This document shows, one piece after another, positions 23,068 to 31,978 of a DNA stretch of 39,814 bases. This DNA is from an uncultured Pelagibacteraceae bacterium. GTDB taxonomy: Bacteria; Pseudomonadota; Alphaproteobacteria; Pelagibacterales; Pelagibacteraceae. The position numbers and the translations under genes are program-made. Within the stretch, counting starts at the first letter, position 1; the number at the start of each line of letters is the position of its first letter. The stretch spans positions 1 to 39,814 of the forward strand of contig CACDRL010000012.1 of assembly GCA_902555435.1 (NCBI GenBank), written 5' to 3'. The notes beneath the pieces are model-generated. The model had not been told where the DNA came from and ran no database searches. It saw only the letters and a list, made by a program, of their open reading frames with translations.

Positions 23068-24027
23068 ATGAACATTTTACCTAGTATATCCGCTCACATT
23101 GATGAAAAGGTAATCAATAAAGTAATTCAAGAAAATTTTGCCGCACTGGCACCCTCTTATTTTACTTTAACCAGTAATTGGTTTGTCAGAGCATATGATC
23201 ATTACAAAGATATAGATAAATTCATCATCATTATATATCTGATAAATATCAACCTTATATATTTTAGGCAAAATGGATTAAAAATAGACTACGACACTTT
23301 TTATAGGGATAAATCAATCGAAATTGAAAAAATTAACATCTCAGACATCTCAAAAGATTTAGGGGTTCCTAAAGAAAGTATTAGAAGAAAAGTTTTAGAA
23401 TTAGAGAAAGAAGGAACAATCAAAAGGACTGGTAAAAAAATATTTGTTGTAAGAGATACATTGTACTCAGCTAGAGCAACTAATACGCTGACAGAGATTG
23501 CAACTATTTTACATGAATTTAATAAAATTTTAAAAAAAGAAAAACTAGTAACTGAAGTTTATTCAGTTAATGAAATAATTTCTGCGATGAAAGAAAATTT
23601 CTCTTACTGTTGGTATCAGTTTAATAAATTCTGGTTTATTTATATAAATAGATGGAGAGCTGAGCTTAAAGATTTAGAATATTTAGCTATTGGAATGGTA
23701 GTTATAATCAATGCAGTAAAGAATAAAGAATTTTCTTCAAAAAAAAACATACGTTCATACCATAAAGCGGTTATGGGTTCTGATGTAAGAGGTGTAAATG
23801 CTATGTCAATTTCTGAGATAACCGGTATTCCAAGACCTACCGTTGTTAGAAAATTAAAATTTTTAATTGATAAAAAATATCTTCATATTAATGAAAAAAA
23901 GTTAATTACATTTAATGCTAAAGATAGTGCCTTTCAAAAAACTGGTAAAATGATAAACGAAAACATGCTTAGTTTAGGTAATTTTATCTATAAAATTTTT
24001 AATCAAATAAGAATAATAAATCCTTAA
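23068..24027 (+). CDS. Transcriptional regulator with two winged-helix segments (internal duplication)
   Basis: This 319-aa protein has two similar halves. Each contains a hydrophobic helix (FIIIIYLININLIYF near 52-66; EYLAIGMVVIINAV near 204-217) followed by a helix-turn-helix: ISDISKDLGVPKESIRRKVL (91-110) plus an ELEKEGTI wing start, and MSISEITGIPRPTVVRKLKF (246-265) plus LIDKKYL. One chain could thus act as a pseudo-dimer. The family is not one I can name; the helices are MarR/GntR/Lrp-like only in a general way. It overlaps the convergent BASS transporter by 4 bp. It may regulate neighbouring genes or itself. Confidence 0.6.
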   Translation: MNILPSISAHIDEKVINKVIQENFAALAPSYFTLTSNWFVRAYDHYKDIDKFIIIIYLININLIYFRQNGLKIDYDTFYRDKSIEIEKINISDISKDLGVPKESIRRKVLELEKEGTIKRTGKKIFVVRDTLYSARATNTLTEIATILHEFNKILKKEKLVTEVYSVNEIISAMKENFSYCWYQFNKFWFIYINRWRAELKDLEYLAIGMVVIINAVKNKEFSSKKNIRSYHKAVMGSDVRGVNAMSISEITGIPRPTVVRKLKFLIDKKYLHINEKKLITFNAKDSAFQKTGKMINENMLSLGNFIYKIFNQIRIINP

Positions 24028-24890
24028 TTAGATTTTCTTAAAAAAGAAATAAAAATAAATCCAGTGATATACATAATTAGCGCATAAGCACCTGTCGGTA
24101 ATGCGTATAATATATCAGTGCCAAATATTTGCGTAGAAACAAATAAAGCTAAAGTACCATTTTGCAATCCACATTCTAAAGCGATACACTTCATTTGCTT
24201 AACACCCGAAGCAAAAGCTTTTGCAATGTAATATGCAATTACCATCATTGATATATTTAAAATTAAAGCTATTAGACCTGCTTGTTTTATAAAGCTTATA
24301 ATACTATCTCTTTCTTCATAAAATGCCGCAATGAAAAAAATTACAAACAACACAATGTTAAGTTTGTTAAATATTTCAACTTTAGATAAAATAAAATTTT
24401 CAGCAAACCTTCTTATAATCATCCCTAAAATAACAGGCACAGTCACAACTAAAAACATTTTTAAAGCTATTCCTGTCATTGAAATATTTCGAGAAACTTC
24501 TGTTATTCCAAGCAAATCTGCAGATGTAAAGATTATAAGAGGAACAGTTATAATGCTAAGTAAACTAATTACAGCAGTTAAAGATATAGATAATGCAACA
24601 TCACCATCGGCAAATTTTGTCATTACATTAGATGTTACTCCCCCAGGTGCCGCAGCTATAATCATAACCCCTATTGCAATTTCAGGCGGTGTTTTTAAAA
24701 TTAAAATTAATATGTAAGCTACGATTGGAAGAATTATTAATTGAGAAATAAAACCAACAATAAAATCTTTTGGTGTTTTAAATACTCTTCCAAAATCTTC
24801 TAGTTTCAATCCTAGGCCTAAGCCTAACATTATCAAAGCCAATATGATTGGCGCTATCTTAGTTACAATCTCCAAAGACTCCCCTCTCAA
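24024..24890 (-). CDS. BASS-family (bile acid:sodium symporter-like) transporter
   Basis: A 288-aa membrane protein with nine or ten predicted helices. AAAPGGVTSNVMTKFADGDVALS (about 79-101) is the conserved BASS/SBF signature around the sodium sites, and ALECGLQNGTLALFV (about 235-249) is the second crossing-helix motif. Bacterial members import various organic anions with sodium, such as pyruvate, pantothenate or taurocholate; the substrate here is unknown. Convergent, 4-bp overlap with the regulator gene. Confidence 0.87.
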   Translation of the reverse strand: MRGESLEIVTKIAPIILALIMLGLGLGLKLEDFGRVFKTPKDFIVGFISQLIILPIVAYILILILKTPPEIAIGVMIIAAAPGGVTSNVMTKFADGDVALSISLTAVISLLSIITVPLIIFTSADLLGITEVSRNISMTGIALKMFLVVTVPVILGMIIRRFAENFILSKVEIFNKLNIVLFVIFFIAAFYEERDSIISFIKQAGLIALILNISMMVIAYYIAKAFASGVKQMKCIALECGLQNGTLALFVSTQIFGTDILYALPTGAYALIMYITGFIFISFLRKSN

Positions 24891-25029
24891 TTAAATTAAC
24901 ACAAATTTTATGAATTTGATAAGTATAATAAATTTTAAACCTATGAGTGAATTTTGTAATTAAATTGTAACAATTTTCATAAAAACATATTAACTTTTAC
25001 AACAATATAACTTTAGAGAGAGGATATTT

Positions 25030-26067
25030 ATGAATAAACTATTAAAAATAGCATCTATAGTCCTTCTTTTTTCATTAACAATGTTCGGCTTAACAAACAA
25101 AGCTTCTGCTGCAAAATTAACTTTATATTGCAGTGTAGAAATCGACGTTTGTGAAATGCTTGAACAAGCTTATGAAAAAGAGACAGGCACAAAAGTTGCA
25201 ATGACAAGAGCAAGTAGTGGTGAAACTTTTGCAAAAATCAAAGCAGAGGGATCTAATCCAAAAGGAGATGTTTGGTTTGGTGGAACAGGTGATCCACATT
25301 TAACAGCTGCTCAGGAAAATTTAACTGAAAAATATAAATCAAAACACTTTGATGATTTATTACCAGCAGCACAAAACCAAGCTAAAAATGCAGACTATAA
25401 ATCAGTAGGTATTTATGTTGGTGCGTTAGGTTTTGGATACAACAAAGATCTTTTGGCAAAAAAAGGTCTTCCAGCTCCAAAATCATGGATGGACTTAACT
25501 AAACCTATTTATAAAGGTGAAATCCAAGTAGCAAATCCTAATTCATCTGGAACTGCTTACACAACTTTAGCTACAATTCTTCAAATTTTTGGAGAAGATA
25601 AAGGTTGGGATTACATGAAGAAACTTCATGCAAATATAAACACTTATACTAAATCTGGTTCTGCTCCAATTAAAGCAACTGGAAGAGGTGAAAACTTAAT
25701 TGGTATTTGTTTCCAACACGATGGTGTGAAACAAACTAAGAAAGGTTTACCTGTAGTAACAGTTTCTCCAGCTGAGGGAACTGGTTATGAAGTTGGATCA
25801 ATGAGTATTATTGCTGGTGCAAGAAATATGAAGGAAGCTAAGAAGTTTTATGACTGGGCATTAAGTCCTGCAATACAAACTATGGTGTTCACTTCAGGAA
25901 AATCTTTGCAAGTACCATCAAATACTAAAGCAAAAGCTGATCCTGATGCTCCAGATTTATCAACTATAAACTTAATTGATTACAATTTTAAAGTTTATGG
26001 AGACAAATCAACAAGAGCGAGTTTGTTATCTAAGTGGGATAACGATGTATCTGTAATTCCTAGATAA
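25030..26067 (+). CDS. ABC transporter substrate-binding protein, FbpA/AfuA/PhnS-like
   Basis: A 345-aa protein with a signal peptide (residues 1-28, cleaved near ASA-AK). TLYCSVEIDVCEMLEQAYEKETG, ARASSGETFAKIKAEG and GDVWFGGTGDP are characteristic of the iron(III)/phosphonate/hexose-phosphate binding protein superfamily. The double tyrosine that binds iron in FbpA is not seen: the equivalent second-lobe region reads NPNSSGTAYTTLATIL, so annotation as an iron carrier would be doubtful. The neighbouring phosphotransacylase and HpsN-like genes point to an organic anion. GAGAGAGG precedes the ATG. A small hairpin overlaps its stop codon. Confidence 0.82.
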   Translation: MNKLLKIASIVLLFSLTMFGLTNKASAAKLTLYCSVEIDVCEMLEQAYEKETGTKVAMTRASSGETFAKIKAEGSNPKGDVWFGGTGDPHLTAAQENLTEKYKSKHFDDLLPAAQNQAKNADYKSVGIYVGALGFGYNKDLLAKKGLPAPKSWMDLTKPIYKGEIQVANPNSSGTAYTTLATILQIFGEDKGWDYMKKLHANINTYTKSGSAPIKATGRGENLIGICFQHDGVKQTKKGLPVVTVSPAEGTGYEVGSMSIIAGARNMKEAKKFYDWALSPAIQTMVFTSGKSLQVPSNTKAKADPDAPDLSTINLIDYNFKVYGDKSTRASLLSKWDNDVSVIPR

Positions 26068-26078
26068 TTTTAGGAATT
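26055..26078 (+). promoter_or_regulatory. Hairpin over the binding-protein stop and permease Shine-Dalgarno
   Basis: AATTCCTA (26055-26062) can pair with TAGGAATT (26071-26078) around an 8-base loop holding the stop codon. The right arm contains the AGGA that should serve as ribosome binding site for the permease ATG at 26080. The structure would hide that site until ribosomes finishing the upstream gene open it, a translational coupling device. The stem is AT-rich and so only moderately stable. Confidence 0.45.
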
Positions 26079-26079
26079 A

Positions 26080-28272
26080 ATGAGAGGACTCGTCATTTGT
26101 TGGATACTTATAGGTGGAATTGGTTTCTTTATCTTCCCATGGTATGTAACTGGTGACGGGTTTTTCTCAATCAATTGGATTTTAGAATATTCTTTAGAGG
26201 ATTATGGCTCTGCCCTACCTCAAGTTTTTATAAATAAAAAATACTGGCTATTCCCATTAATTTTTCCACTTTTTTTACCTTTAACCACAATTAAATTAAA
26301 TCAAACCAATCCCCTTTACTCAAAGGTATTTTTGTACTCAGGTTTATTTGGTTTCTTTTATTTTTTCCTACAAGGGTTCTCGGTTGGGATAAGAGGATGG
26401 AATTATGAAATATTCCAATCAATTTTTGGAGATGTAGAAAATCAATTTGGAATGGGTTCAGGCGCAGTATTAACATGTTGTGCATTTATATTTTACATTA
26501 CTCATGGTCTTTCATCACGTGGTTGGTTAAATGGAGATAATTTCATCGTTGGAAGTATTGGAAGTATAATTATTTTAGTATCTACTTTTGTTTTTTTTCC
26601 AATTTTTAGAATGTTTGGAGTTGCCTTTAAAGGTACAGAAGGTGGTTATGAAATAAGTAATTTTTCAGATAAGATTTTTAACAAAGGGATATGGGGATTA
26701 GATTGTCTTTATAGTGATTATGCTTGTGGTGTTTTTTGGAATACTATTACCATGGGAACTCTTACTGCTTTTTCATCGACAATTTTAGGTTTAGGTTTTG
26801 CCCTTTTAATAGCAAGAACAAGTTTTAAATTTAAAAAAACAGTTAGAATATTATCTGTTTTACCAATTATTACACCTCCATTTGTAATTGGTTTAGCTAT
26901 CATAATTTTATTTGGACGAACTGGTGTCGTAAGTTCGTTTCTAGAATGGGGATTTAATATTGAACCTTCAAGATGGATCTACGGTTTACCAGGGATTTGG
27001 TTTGCGCAAACTCTTGCTTTTACACCTATAGCCTTTTTAGTTTTAATTGGTGTTGTTGAGAGTGTTAGTCCATCTATGGAAGAGGCGTCTCAAACATTGA
27101 GAGCATCTAAATGGCAAGTTTTTAAAACAGTTACTTTACCATTAATGAGACCAGGAATAGCAAATGCATTTCTACTTGGTTTCATTGAAAGTTTAGCAGA
27201 CTTTGGTAACCCGTTAGTACTTGGAGCTGAGTACGATGTTTTATCTACTGAAATATTTTTTGCAATTGTAGGTGCACAGTATGATGAAACTAAAGCAGCA
27301 ATACTAGCAATGATTTTATTGTCTGTAGTCTTAGTTGTTTTTTATCTTCAAAATCAGTGGTTAGGAAAAAAATCTTATATTTCAATTTCTGGTAAAGGAG
27401 ATAGCGGAGTTCATCCTGAACTACCAAACAAAACAAAATGGGTAATTTACTCAACAGTGCTACCGTGGGCCTTACTAACTTTTATCATTTACGTCATGAT
27501 TATGTTTGGTGGATTTGTCGAAATGTGGGGCATTGACCATAGCTTTACTTTAAAGCATTACATTGAAGCCTTTAGTTTTGAATGGGTAGAAGATAGAGGC
27601 TTGTTATGGACAGGAACTGCCTGGAACTCATTTAACACAACATTCACAATAGCTCTAATTTCGTCTTTCCCAACAGCTGCAATAGGAATTTTAACAGCGT
27701 ATCTTCTTACAAGACATAGATTTAAAGGGAAAAATGCATTTGAATTTGGCACCATGTTAAGTTTTGCAATACCAGGTAGTGTTATTGGTGTTAGTTATGT
27801 TTTTGCTTTTAACGTTCCACCATTAGAGCTAACAGGAACAGGAATTATTTTAGTAATTGCGTTTGTATTTAGAAATATGCCAGTTGGTGTCAGGGCTGGT
27901 ATAGCCGCCATGAACCAACTTGATCCTCATTTAGATGAAGCTTCATCAACTTTAAATGCATCAAGTGCTCAAACTTTTAGGAATATAATTCTTCCATTAC
28001 TTAAACCAGCAATTACAGCCTCGTTAGTATTTAGTTTTGTTAGAGCTATGACAGCAATTAGTGCTGTAATCTTCTTGGTAAGTGCAAATTACGACTTAGC
28101 AGTTTCTTATATTTTAGGAAGATTAGAAAATAATGACTATGGTCTAGCGATAGTGTATTCATCTGCTTTAATTGTTGTAATGTTATTTACAATTATGTTG
28201 ATGCAATTAATAATAGGAAAACGTAAATTAGGAAGAAGAGATCAAAACGCATCAATTTTACAAGGAATTTAG
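26080..28272 (+). CDS. ABC transporter permease, fused double-domain (FbpB-like) with extra N-terminal membrane region
   Basis: A 730-aa protein with about fifteen or more predicted helices. Two permease halves each carry an EAA coupling loop: MEEASQTLRASKWQVFKTVTLPL (about 340-362) and LDEASSTLNASSAQTFRNIILPL (about 625-647), as in fused FbpB/AfuB-type permeases. The first 170 residues are an additional hydrophobic region of about four helices not needed by the usual 500-550-aa version. The ATPase follows after 3 bp. It forms the membrane channel for the ligand of the preceding binding protein. Confidence 0.88.
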   Translation: MRGLVICWILIGGIGFFIFPWYVTGDGFFSINWILEYSLEDYGSALPQVFINKKYWLFPLIFPLFLPLTTIKLNQTNPLYSKVFLYSGLFGFFYFFLQGFSVGIRGWNYEIFQSIFGDVENQFGMGSGAVLTCCAFIFYITHGLSSRGWLNGDNFIVGSIGSIIILVSTFVFFPIFRMFGVAFKGTEGGYEISNFSDKIFNKGIWGLDCLYSDYACGVFWNTITMGTLTAFSSTILGLGFALLIARTSFKFKKTVRILSVLPIITPPFVIGLAIIILFGRTGVVSSFLEWGFNIEPSRWIYGLPGIWFAQTLAFTPIAFLVLIGVVESVSPSMEEASQTLRASKWQVFKTVTLPLMRPGIANAFLLGFIESLADFGNPLVLGAEYDVLSTEIFFAIVGAQYDETKAAILAMILLSVVLVVFYLQNQWLGKKSYISISGKGDSGVHPELPNKTKWVIYSTVLPWALLTFIIYVMIMFGGFVEMWGIDHSFTLKHYIEAFSFEWVEDRGLLWTGTAWNSFNTTFTIALISSFPTAAIGILTAYLLTRHRFKGKNAFEFGTMLSFAIPGSVIGVSYVFAFNVPPLELTGTGIILVIAFVFRNMPVGVRAGIAAMNQLDPHLDEASSTLNASSAQTFRNIILPLLKPAITASLVFSFVRAMTAISAVIFLVSANYDLAVSYILGRLENNDYGLAIVYSSALIVVMLFTIMLMQLIIGKRKLGRRDQNASILQGI

Positions 28273-28275
28273 ATA

Positions 28276-29331
28276 ATGAAAAAAGCTGAAGTAAAGTTCG
28301 AAAATATAACAAAAAAATTTAACGAAACTACAGCAGTTGATAATGTTAGTTGTAAATTTGAAGCTGGAACTTTAACAACGTTGCTTGGTCCATCTGGATG
28401 TGGAAAAACAACTTCACTAAGAATTATTGCTGGTCTTGAAAGAGCTACAAGTGGAAAAATTTTAGTTGATGATGAGGACGTAACTTTACTACCTGCAACA
28501 GATAGAGATGTATCTATGGTATTTCAATCTTATGCTTTGTTTCCACATATGAGTGTACTAGAAAATGTTTCGTACGGTTTAAAAATGATCAATGTAAATA
28601 AAGAAGAATACGTACAAAAATCCCTAGAAACATTAAAACTAGTTAATCTTGAAGGATATGAAAATAGAATGCCTTCAGAATTATCTGGTGGACAACAACA
28701 AAGGGTTGCGGTTGCAAGAGCTATTGTATTGGAACCAAAAGTGCTTCTGTTTGATGAACCTCTTTCAAACTTGGATGCAAAATTAAGAAGACAGGTGAGA
28801 GAAGATATTAGAGAAATCCAACAAAAATTAGGAGTAACAACTATTTACGTAACACACGATCAAGAAGAGGCATTAGCTATCTCAGACAAAGTAATTGTAA
28901 TGAATAATGCAGTAATTGCTCAAGAAGGCAGTCCAAAAGATCTTTATAATTTTCCTAGAAACAAATTTGTTGCAAACTTTATTGGTGATGCAAATGTTGT
29001 AAAAGCTGAAGTTATAAATAAAAATTCAAATTCATATGATATCAAAATAGCTGAAATGAATATCAAAATTCAAAGTGATAACGAATTAAATGGAGATACT
29101 TCTGTTGCCTTAAGACCAGAAAAAATATCAATTGATAGAAATAAAGGTGAGAACTGTATTCAAGCTACTGTAAATAATGCATCATTTGTAGGTAGTAGTT
29201 ATCAATATATTTTAAATTCAAATGTTGGGAAATTGTATGTTGTATCAGGTGATACAAATGACATTTTTAAAGTTGGAGAAGAAGTTTTCTTGAGTATAAA
29301 TGAGCAAGAAGTAAAAATTCTTAACGACTAA
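28276..29331 (+). CDS. ABC transporter ATPase, FbpC/PotA-like
   Basis: A 351-aa ATPase: Walker A GPSGCGKTT (about 38-46), Q-loop FQSYALFPHM, signature LSGGQQQRVAVARA (about 136-149), Walker B VLLFDEPLSNLD and switch His in VTHDQEEA. The C-terminal 110 residues form a TOBE-type regulatory domain (SVALRPEKISI). It energises the adjacent 730-aa permease. The phosphotransacylase gene begins four bases after its stop, so transporter and enzyme are likely one transcript. Confidence 0.92.
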   Translation: MKKAEVKFENITKKFNETTAVDNVSCKFEAGTLTTLLGPSGCGKTTSLRIIAGLERATSGKILVDDEDVTLLPATDRDVSMVFQSYALFPHMSVLENVSYGLKMINVNKEEYVQKSLETLKLVNLEGYENRMPSELSGGQQQRVAVARAIVLEPKVLLFDEPLSNLDAKLRRQVREDIREIQQKLGVTTIYVTHDQEEALAISDKVIVMNNAVIAQEGSPKDLYNFPRNKFVANFIGDANVVKAEVINKNSNSYDIKIAEMNIKIQSDNELNGDTSVALRPEKISIDRNKGENCIQATVNNASFVGSSYQYILNSNVGKLYVVSGDTNDIFKVGEEVFLSINEQEVKILND

Positions 29332-29335
29332 AATT

Positions 29336-30247
29336 ATGCTTTCAAATAAAGAAATTGTCTGTCCAAATAAACTATTAGATATAGCTCATAAAAAAAAAGG
29401 AGTTAAAGTTGCAGTAGTAAATGCTGGTAAACCCCTACCCATGTTGTCTGTTCAAGATGCTGTAAATGAAAATCTAATTGAACCTGTATTTATTGGTCAT
29501 GAGGTTGAAATACAAAAATGTGCTGAGGACCTTGGTTGGGATATTTCAAAATACGAACTCGTTCATGAACCAGTAGAAAACAATACTGCCAAAATTGCAG
29601 CTAAACTTGCAAGCGAAGATAAAGTTAAAATAATTGTTAAAGGACATATTCATACTGATGTCCTAATGAAAGAAGTTTTAAAGCGAGAGTACAACTTATT
29701 AGGCAAAACTAGATTAAGTCATATCTGGCATATGACAATTGAAAAAGAAGATAGTCCATTAATAATAACTGATGGCGCTTTAAATGTTTTGCCAAATGTT
29801 AAAACTAAAATGCATATTCTTAAAAATGTAATTAATTTTTCAAATCGTATAGGAATTGAAAGACCAAAAGTTTCTATATTATCTGCAACAGAAGAAGTTT
29901 TAGAAAGTGTGCCAAGTTCAATTGAAGCGGCTGAAATAACAAAACTTGCAAAAGAGGAAAATTTAAACGCAGATGTATTTGGACCTTTAGCATTTGATAA
30001 CAGTATTTCTAAAAAATCTGCTGGTATTAAAGGTATTAAAAATTTAGTTGCAGGAGAAGCTGACGTACTATTGGTTCCAAGCGTTGAAACAGGAAATGCT
30101 CTGGTTAAAATGATGATTTATTTTATGGGTGCATGTGCTGCAGGAGTTGTGGTTGGAGGAAAGGTCCCAGTTGTAATAACTAGTAGATCTGATGAAGCAC
30201 AAGCAAGATTAGCTTCTATAGCTGCGGCAGTAGTAGCTTTGGACTAA
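29336..30247 (+). CDS. Phosphate acetyl/butyryltransferase family protein
   Basis: A 303-aa protein of the Pta/Ptb fold. DGALNVLPNVKTKMHILKN (about 143-161), the DVFGPLAFDNSISKKSAGIKG segment (about 214-234), EADVLLVPSVETGNALVKM and ITSRSDEAQARLASI near the C-terminus are the family signatures. It would exchange CoA and phosphate on a short-chain acyl group. In taurine- and sulfoacetaldehyde-using bacteria a phosphotransacetylase handles the acetyl phosphate made by Xsc, and this gene could do that for the tpa pathway. That link is inference, since it lies 17 kb from tpa. Acyl specificity is not readable. Confidence 0.85.
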   Translation: MLSNKEIVCPNKLLDIAHKKKGVKVAVVNAGKPLPMLSVQDAVNENLIEPVFIGHEVEIQKCAEDLGWDISKYELVHEPVENNTAKIAAKLASEDKVKIIVKGHIHTDVLMKEVLKREYNLLGKTRLSHIWHMTIEKEDSPLIITDGALNVLPNVKTKMHILKNVINFSNRIGIERPKVSILSATEEVLESVPSSIEAAEITKLAKEENLNADVFGPLAFDNSISKKSAGIKGIKNLVAGEADVLLVPSVETGNALVKMMIYFMGACAAGVVVGGKVPVVITSRSDEAQARLASIAAAVVALD

Positions 30248-30308
30248 ATGATTAATTGAAATTTATAAGAAATTAACCTAAAAAACTTTAAATTTTAAAA
30301 GGAGAGAA

Positions 30309-31595
30309 ATGGCAATTACATATTTAAAAAAATCACCAAAAACATCATCAACTGACGACACAAAAACAAGAGAAATAGTAGAGAATATTCTAAAAGATAT
30401 TGAGACTAGTAAAGAAGAAGGCTGTAAGGAGCTTTCGAAAAAATTTGATAAATATGAAGGTGATGTAATTGTTTCAAAAGAAAAAATTGAAGAAATAAAA
30501 AAAAATCTAGATCAAAAAACTAAAGATGATATTCAGTTCTCTCATGAAAGAGTTAGAAAGTTTGCTGAAGCACAATTAAAAAATTATGGTCAAGACTTTG
30601 AAGTTGAATTATCTGACGGTTTATTTGCTGGACAAAAACTTATTCCTGTAAACACAGCAGGTTGTTATGTGCCTGCTGGAAGATACGCTCATATAGCTTC
30701 AGCCGTAATGAGTGTAACAACAGCAAAAGTAGCTGGTGTTAAAAATATTCTAGTTTGCAGTTCACCTAAACCTGGAGTTGGTGTACATCCATCAATTGTT
30801 TATACAGCTGACTTATGCGGAGCTGATGTGATAATGAATTTAGGTGGTGTACAAGCTATTGCAGCAATGACAAATGGATTATTTGGTAATGCACCTGCAG
30901 ATATTTTAGTTGGGCCTGGAAACCAATTTGTTGCGGAAGCAAAAAGAATTTTATTTGGAAAAGTTGGTATAGATTTATTTGCAGGACCTACAGAAATTGC
31001 AGTAATTGCTGACGAGTCTGCTGATCCTGAGATGGTAGCATATGACTTAGTTGGACAAGCTGAGCATGGGTACAATTCTCCTGCTTGGTTGTTTACTAAA
31101 AGTAAAAAAGTTGCAGATTATGTAATGCAAAGAGTTCCAGAATTAATTGCAGATTTACCAGATCTTCCAAGAGAAAATTCAGGTGCTGCATGGAGAGACT
31201 ATGGTGAAGTAATTCTTTGTGACACTGATGAAGAGATCGCTAAAGTTAGTGATGAATACGCTCCAGAACATTTAGAAGTTCAAACTAAAAATTTACAATG
31301 GTACCACGATAGATTAAAAAATTATGGATCTTTATTCATTGGTGAAGAAACAACTGTTGCTTATGGAGATAAATGTTCAGGTACAAATCACATTTTGCCA
31401 ACAAAAGGTGCGGGTAGATACACAGGAGGTTTATTTGTTGGTAAATTTATTAAAACATTAAGTTTCCAAAGAATGAGTAAGGCTGCAACAAAAGAAGTTG
31501 GTGCTGCTTGTGCAAGAATTTCTAGATACGAAGGAATGGAAGCACATGCTAGAACAGGTGATGTGAGATTAAGAAAATACGGTTTTCAAAACTAA
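30309..31595 (+). CDS. HisD-family dehydrogenase, HpsN-like (possible sulfopropanediol 3-dehydrogenase)
   Basis: A 428-aa zinc- and NAD-dependent alcohol dehydrogenase of the histidinol dehydrogenase family. The catalytic pair Glu320-His321 sits in YAPEHLEV. Candidate zinc ligands are Gln250, His253, Asp354 and a C-terminal His in AHARTG. The distal motif NHILPTKGAGRYTGGLFVGKFIKT differs from biosynthetic HisD and resembles the HpsN branch, which oxidises 2,3-dihydroxypropane-1-sulfonate to sulfolactate. No his genes are nearby; the neighbours are an ABC transporter, a phosphotransacylase and a rhodanese. AAGGAGAG precedes the ATG. Substrate assignment remains inference. Confidence 0.75.
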   Translation: MAITYLKKSPKTSSTDDTKTREIVENILKDIETSKEEGCKELSKKFDKYEGDVIVSKEKIEEIKKNLDQKTKDDIQFSHERVRKFAEAQLKNYGQDFEVELSDGLFAGQKLIPVNTAGCYVPAGRYAHIASAVMSVTTAKVAGVKNILVCSSPKPGVGVHPSIVYTADLCGADVIMNLGGVQAIAAMTNGLFGNAPADILVGPGNQFVAEAKRILFGKVGIDLFAGPTEIAVIADESADPEMVAYDLVGQAEHGYNSPAWLFTKSKKVADYVMQRVPELIADLPDLPRENSGAAWRDYGEVILCDTDEEIAKVSDEYAPEHLEVQTKNLQWYHDRLKNYGSLFIGEETTVAYGDKCSGTNHILPTKGAGRYTGGLFVGKFIKTLSFQRMSKAATKEVGAACARISRYEGMEAHARTGDVRLRKYGFQN

Positions 31596-31612
31596 TAATT
31601 TAGGGATTTTAA

Positions 31613-31978
31613 ATGAAAAAATTTGATGAACTTATGAGTGTAGGAAGCGAAATTGAAAACATTACTGCTGAAGATGCAAAGAAAAAATTAAATGATCCTA
31701 ATGTTCAATTTATTGATGTAAGAGATAAAGATAGTTTTTCTAATGGCACAATAGGAAATGCCATACACATGGACAGAGGATTGCTTGAATTTTATTTAGC
31801 AGAAGGAAGTCCCTTAGAAAATGATATTTTTAAAAACAATCCAGATAAAGAGTTTGTAGTTTTTTGTGGTTTAGGTGGACAAGGAACTCTTGCCACAAAA
31901 ACAATGAAAGACATGGGTGTCAAAAATGTTAAAAACATTACTGGCGGTATGTCTGAGTGGGATAAGTTAAAAGACTAG
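31613..31978 (+). CDS. Single-domain rhodanese-like protein
   Basis: A 121-aa rhodanese homology domain with FIDVRDKDSFSNGTIGNAIH (33-52) and the active loop beginning at Cys85 in FCGLGGQGT. The usual C-x-x-G-x-R loop has Gln in place of Arg, while the nucleophilic Cys is kept, so persulfide chemistry is possible. No signal peptide. It follows the HpsN-like gene by 17 bp, suggesting a sulfur-handling role in that operon, and overlaps the next convergent gene by 4 bp. Confidence 0.85.
   Translation: MKKFDELMSVGSEIENITAEDAKKKLNDPNVQFIDVRDKDSFSNGTIGNAIHMDRGLLEFYLAEGSPLENDIFKNNPDKEFVVFCGLGGQGTLATKTMKDMGVKNVKNITGGMSEWDKLKD

Noticed and set aside
25030..29331. Ferric iron ABC transporter (fbpABC)
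   Set aside because: The iron-binding tyrosine pair is not seen in the binding protein, and the gene neighbours are catabolic. I keep only the superfamily name.
30309..31595. Biosynthetic histidinol dehydrogenase (hisD)
   Set aside because: No his genes nearby, and the C-terminal motif RYTGGLFVGKFIKT fits the HpsN-like branch better. Not fully excluded without a tree.
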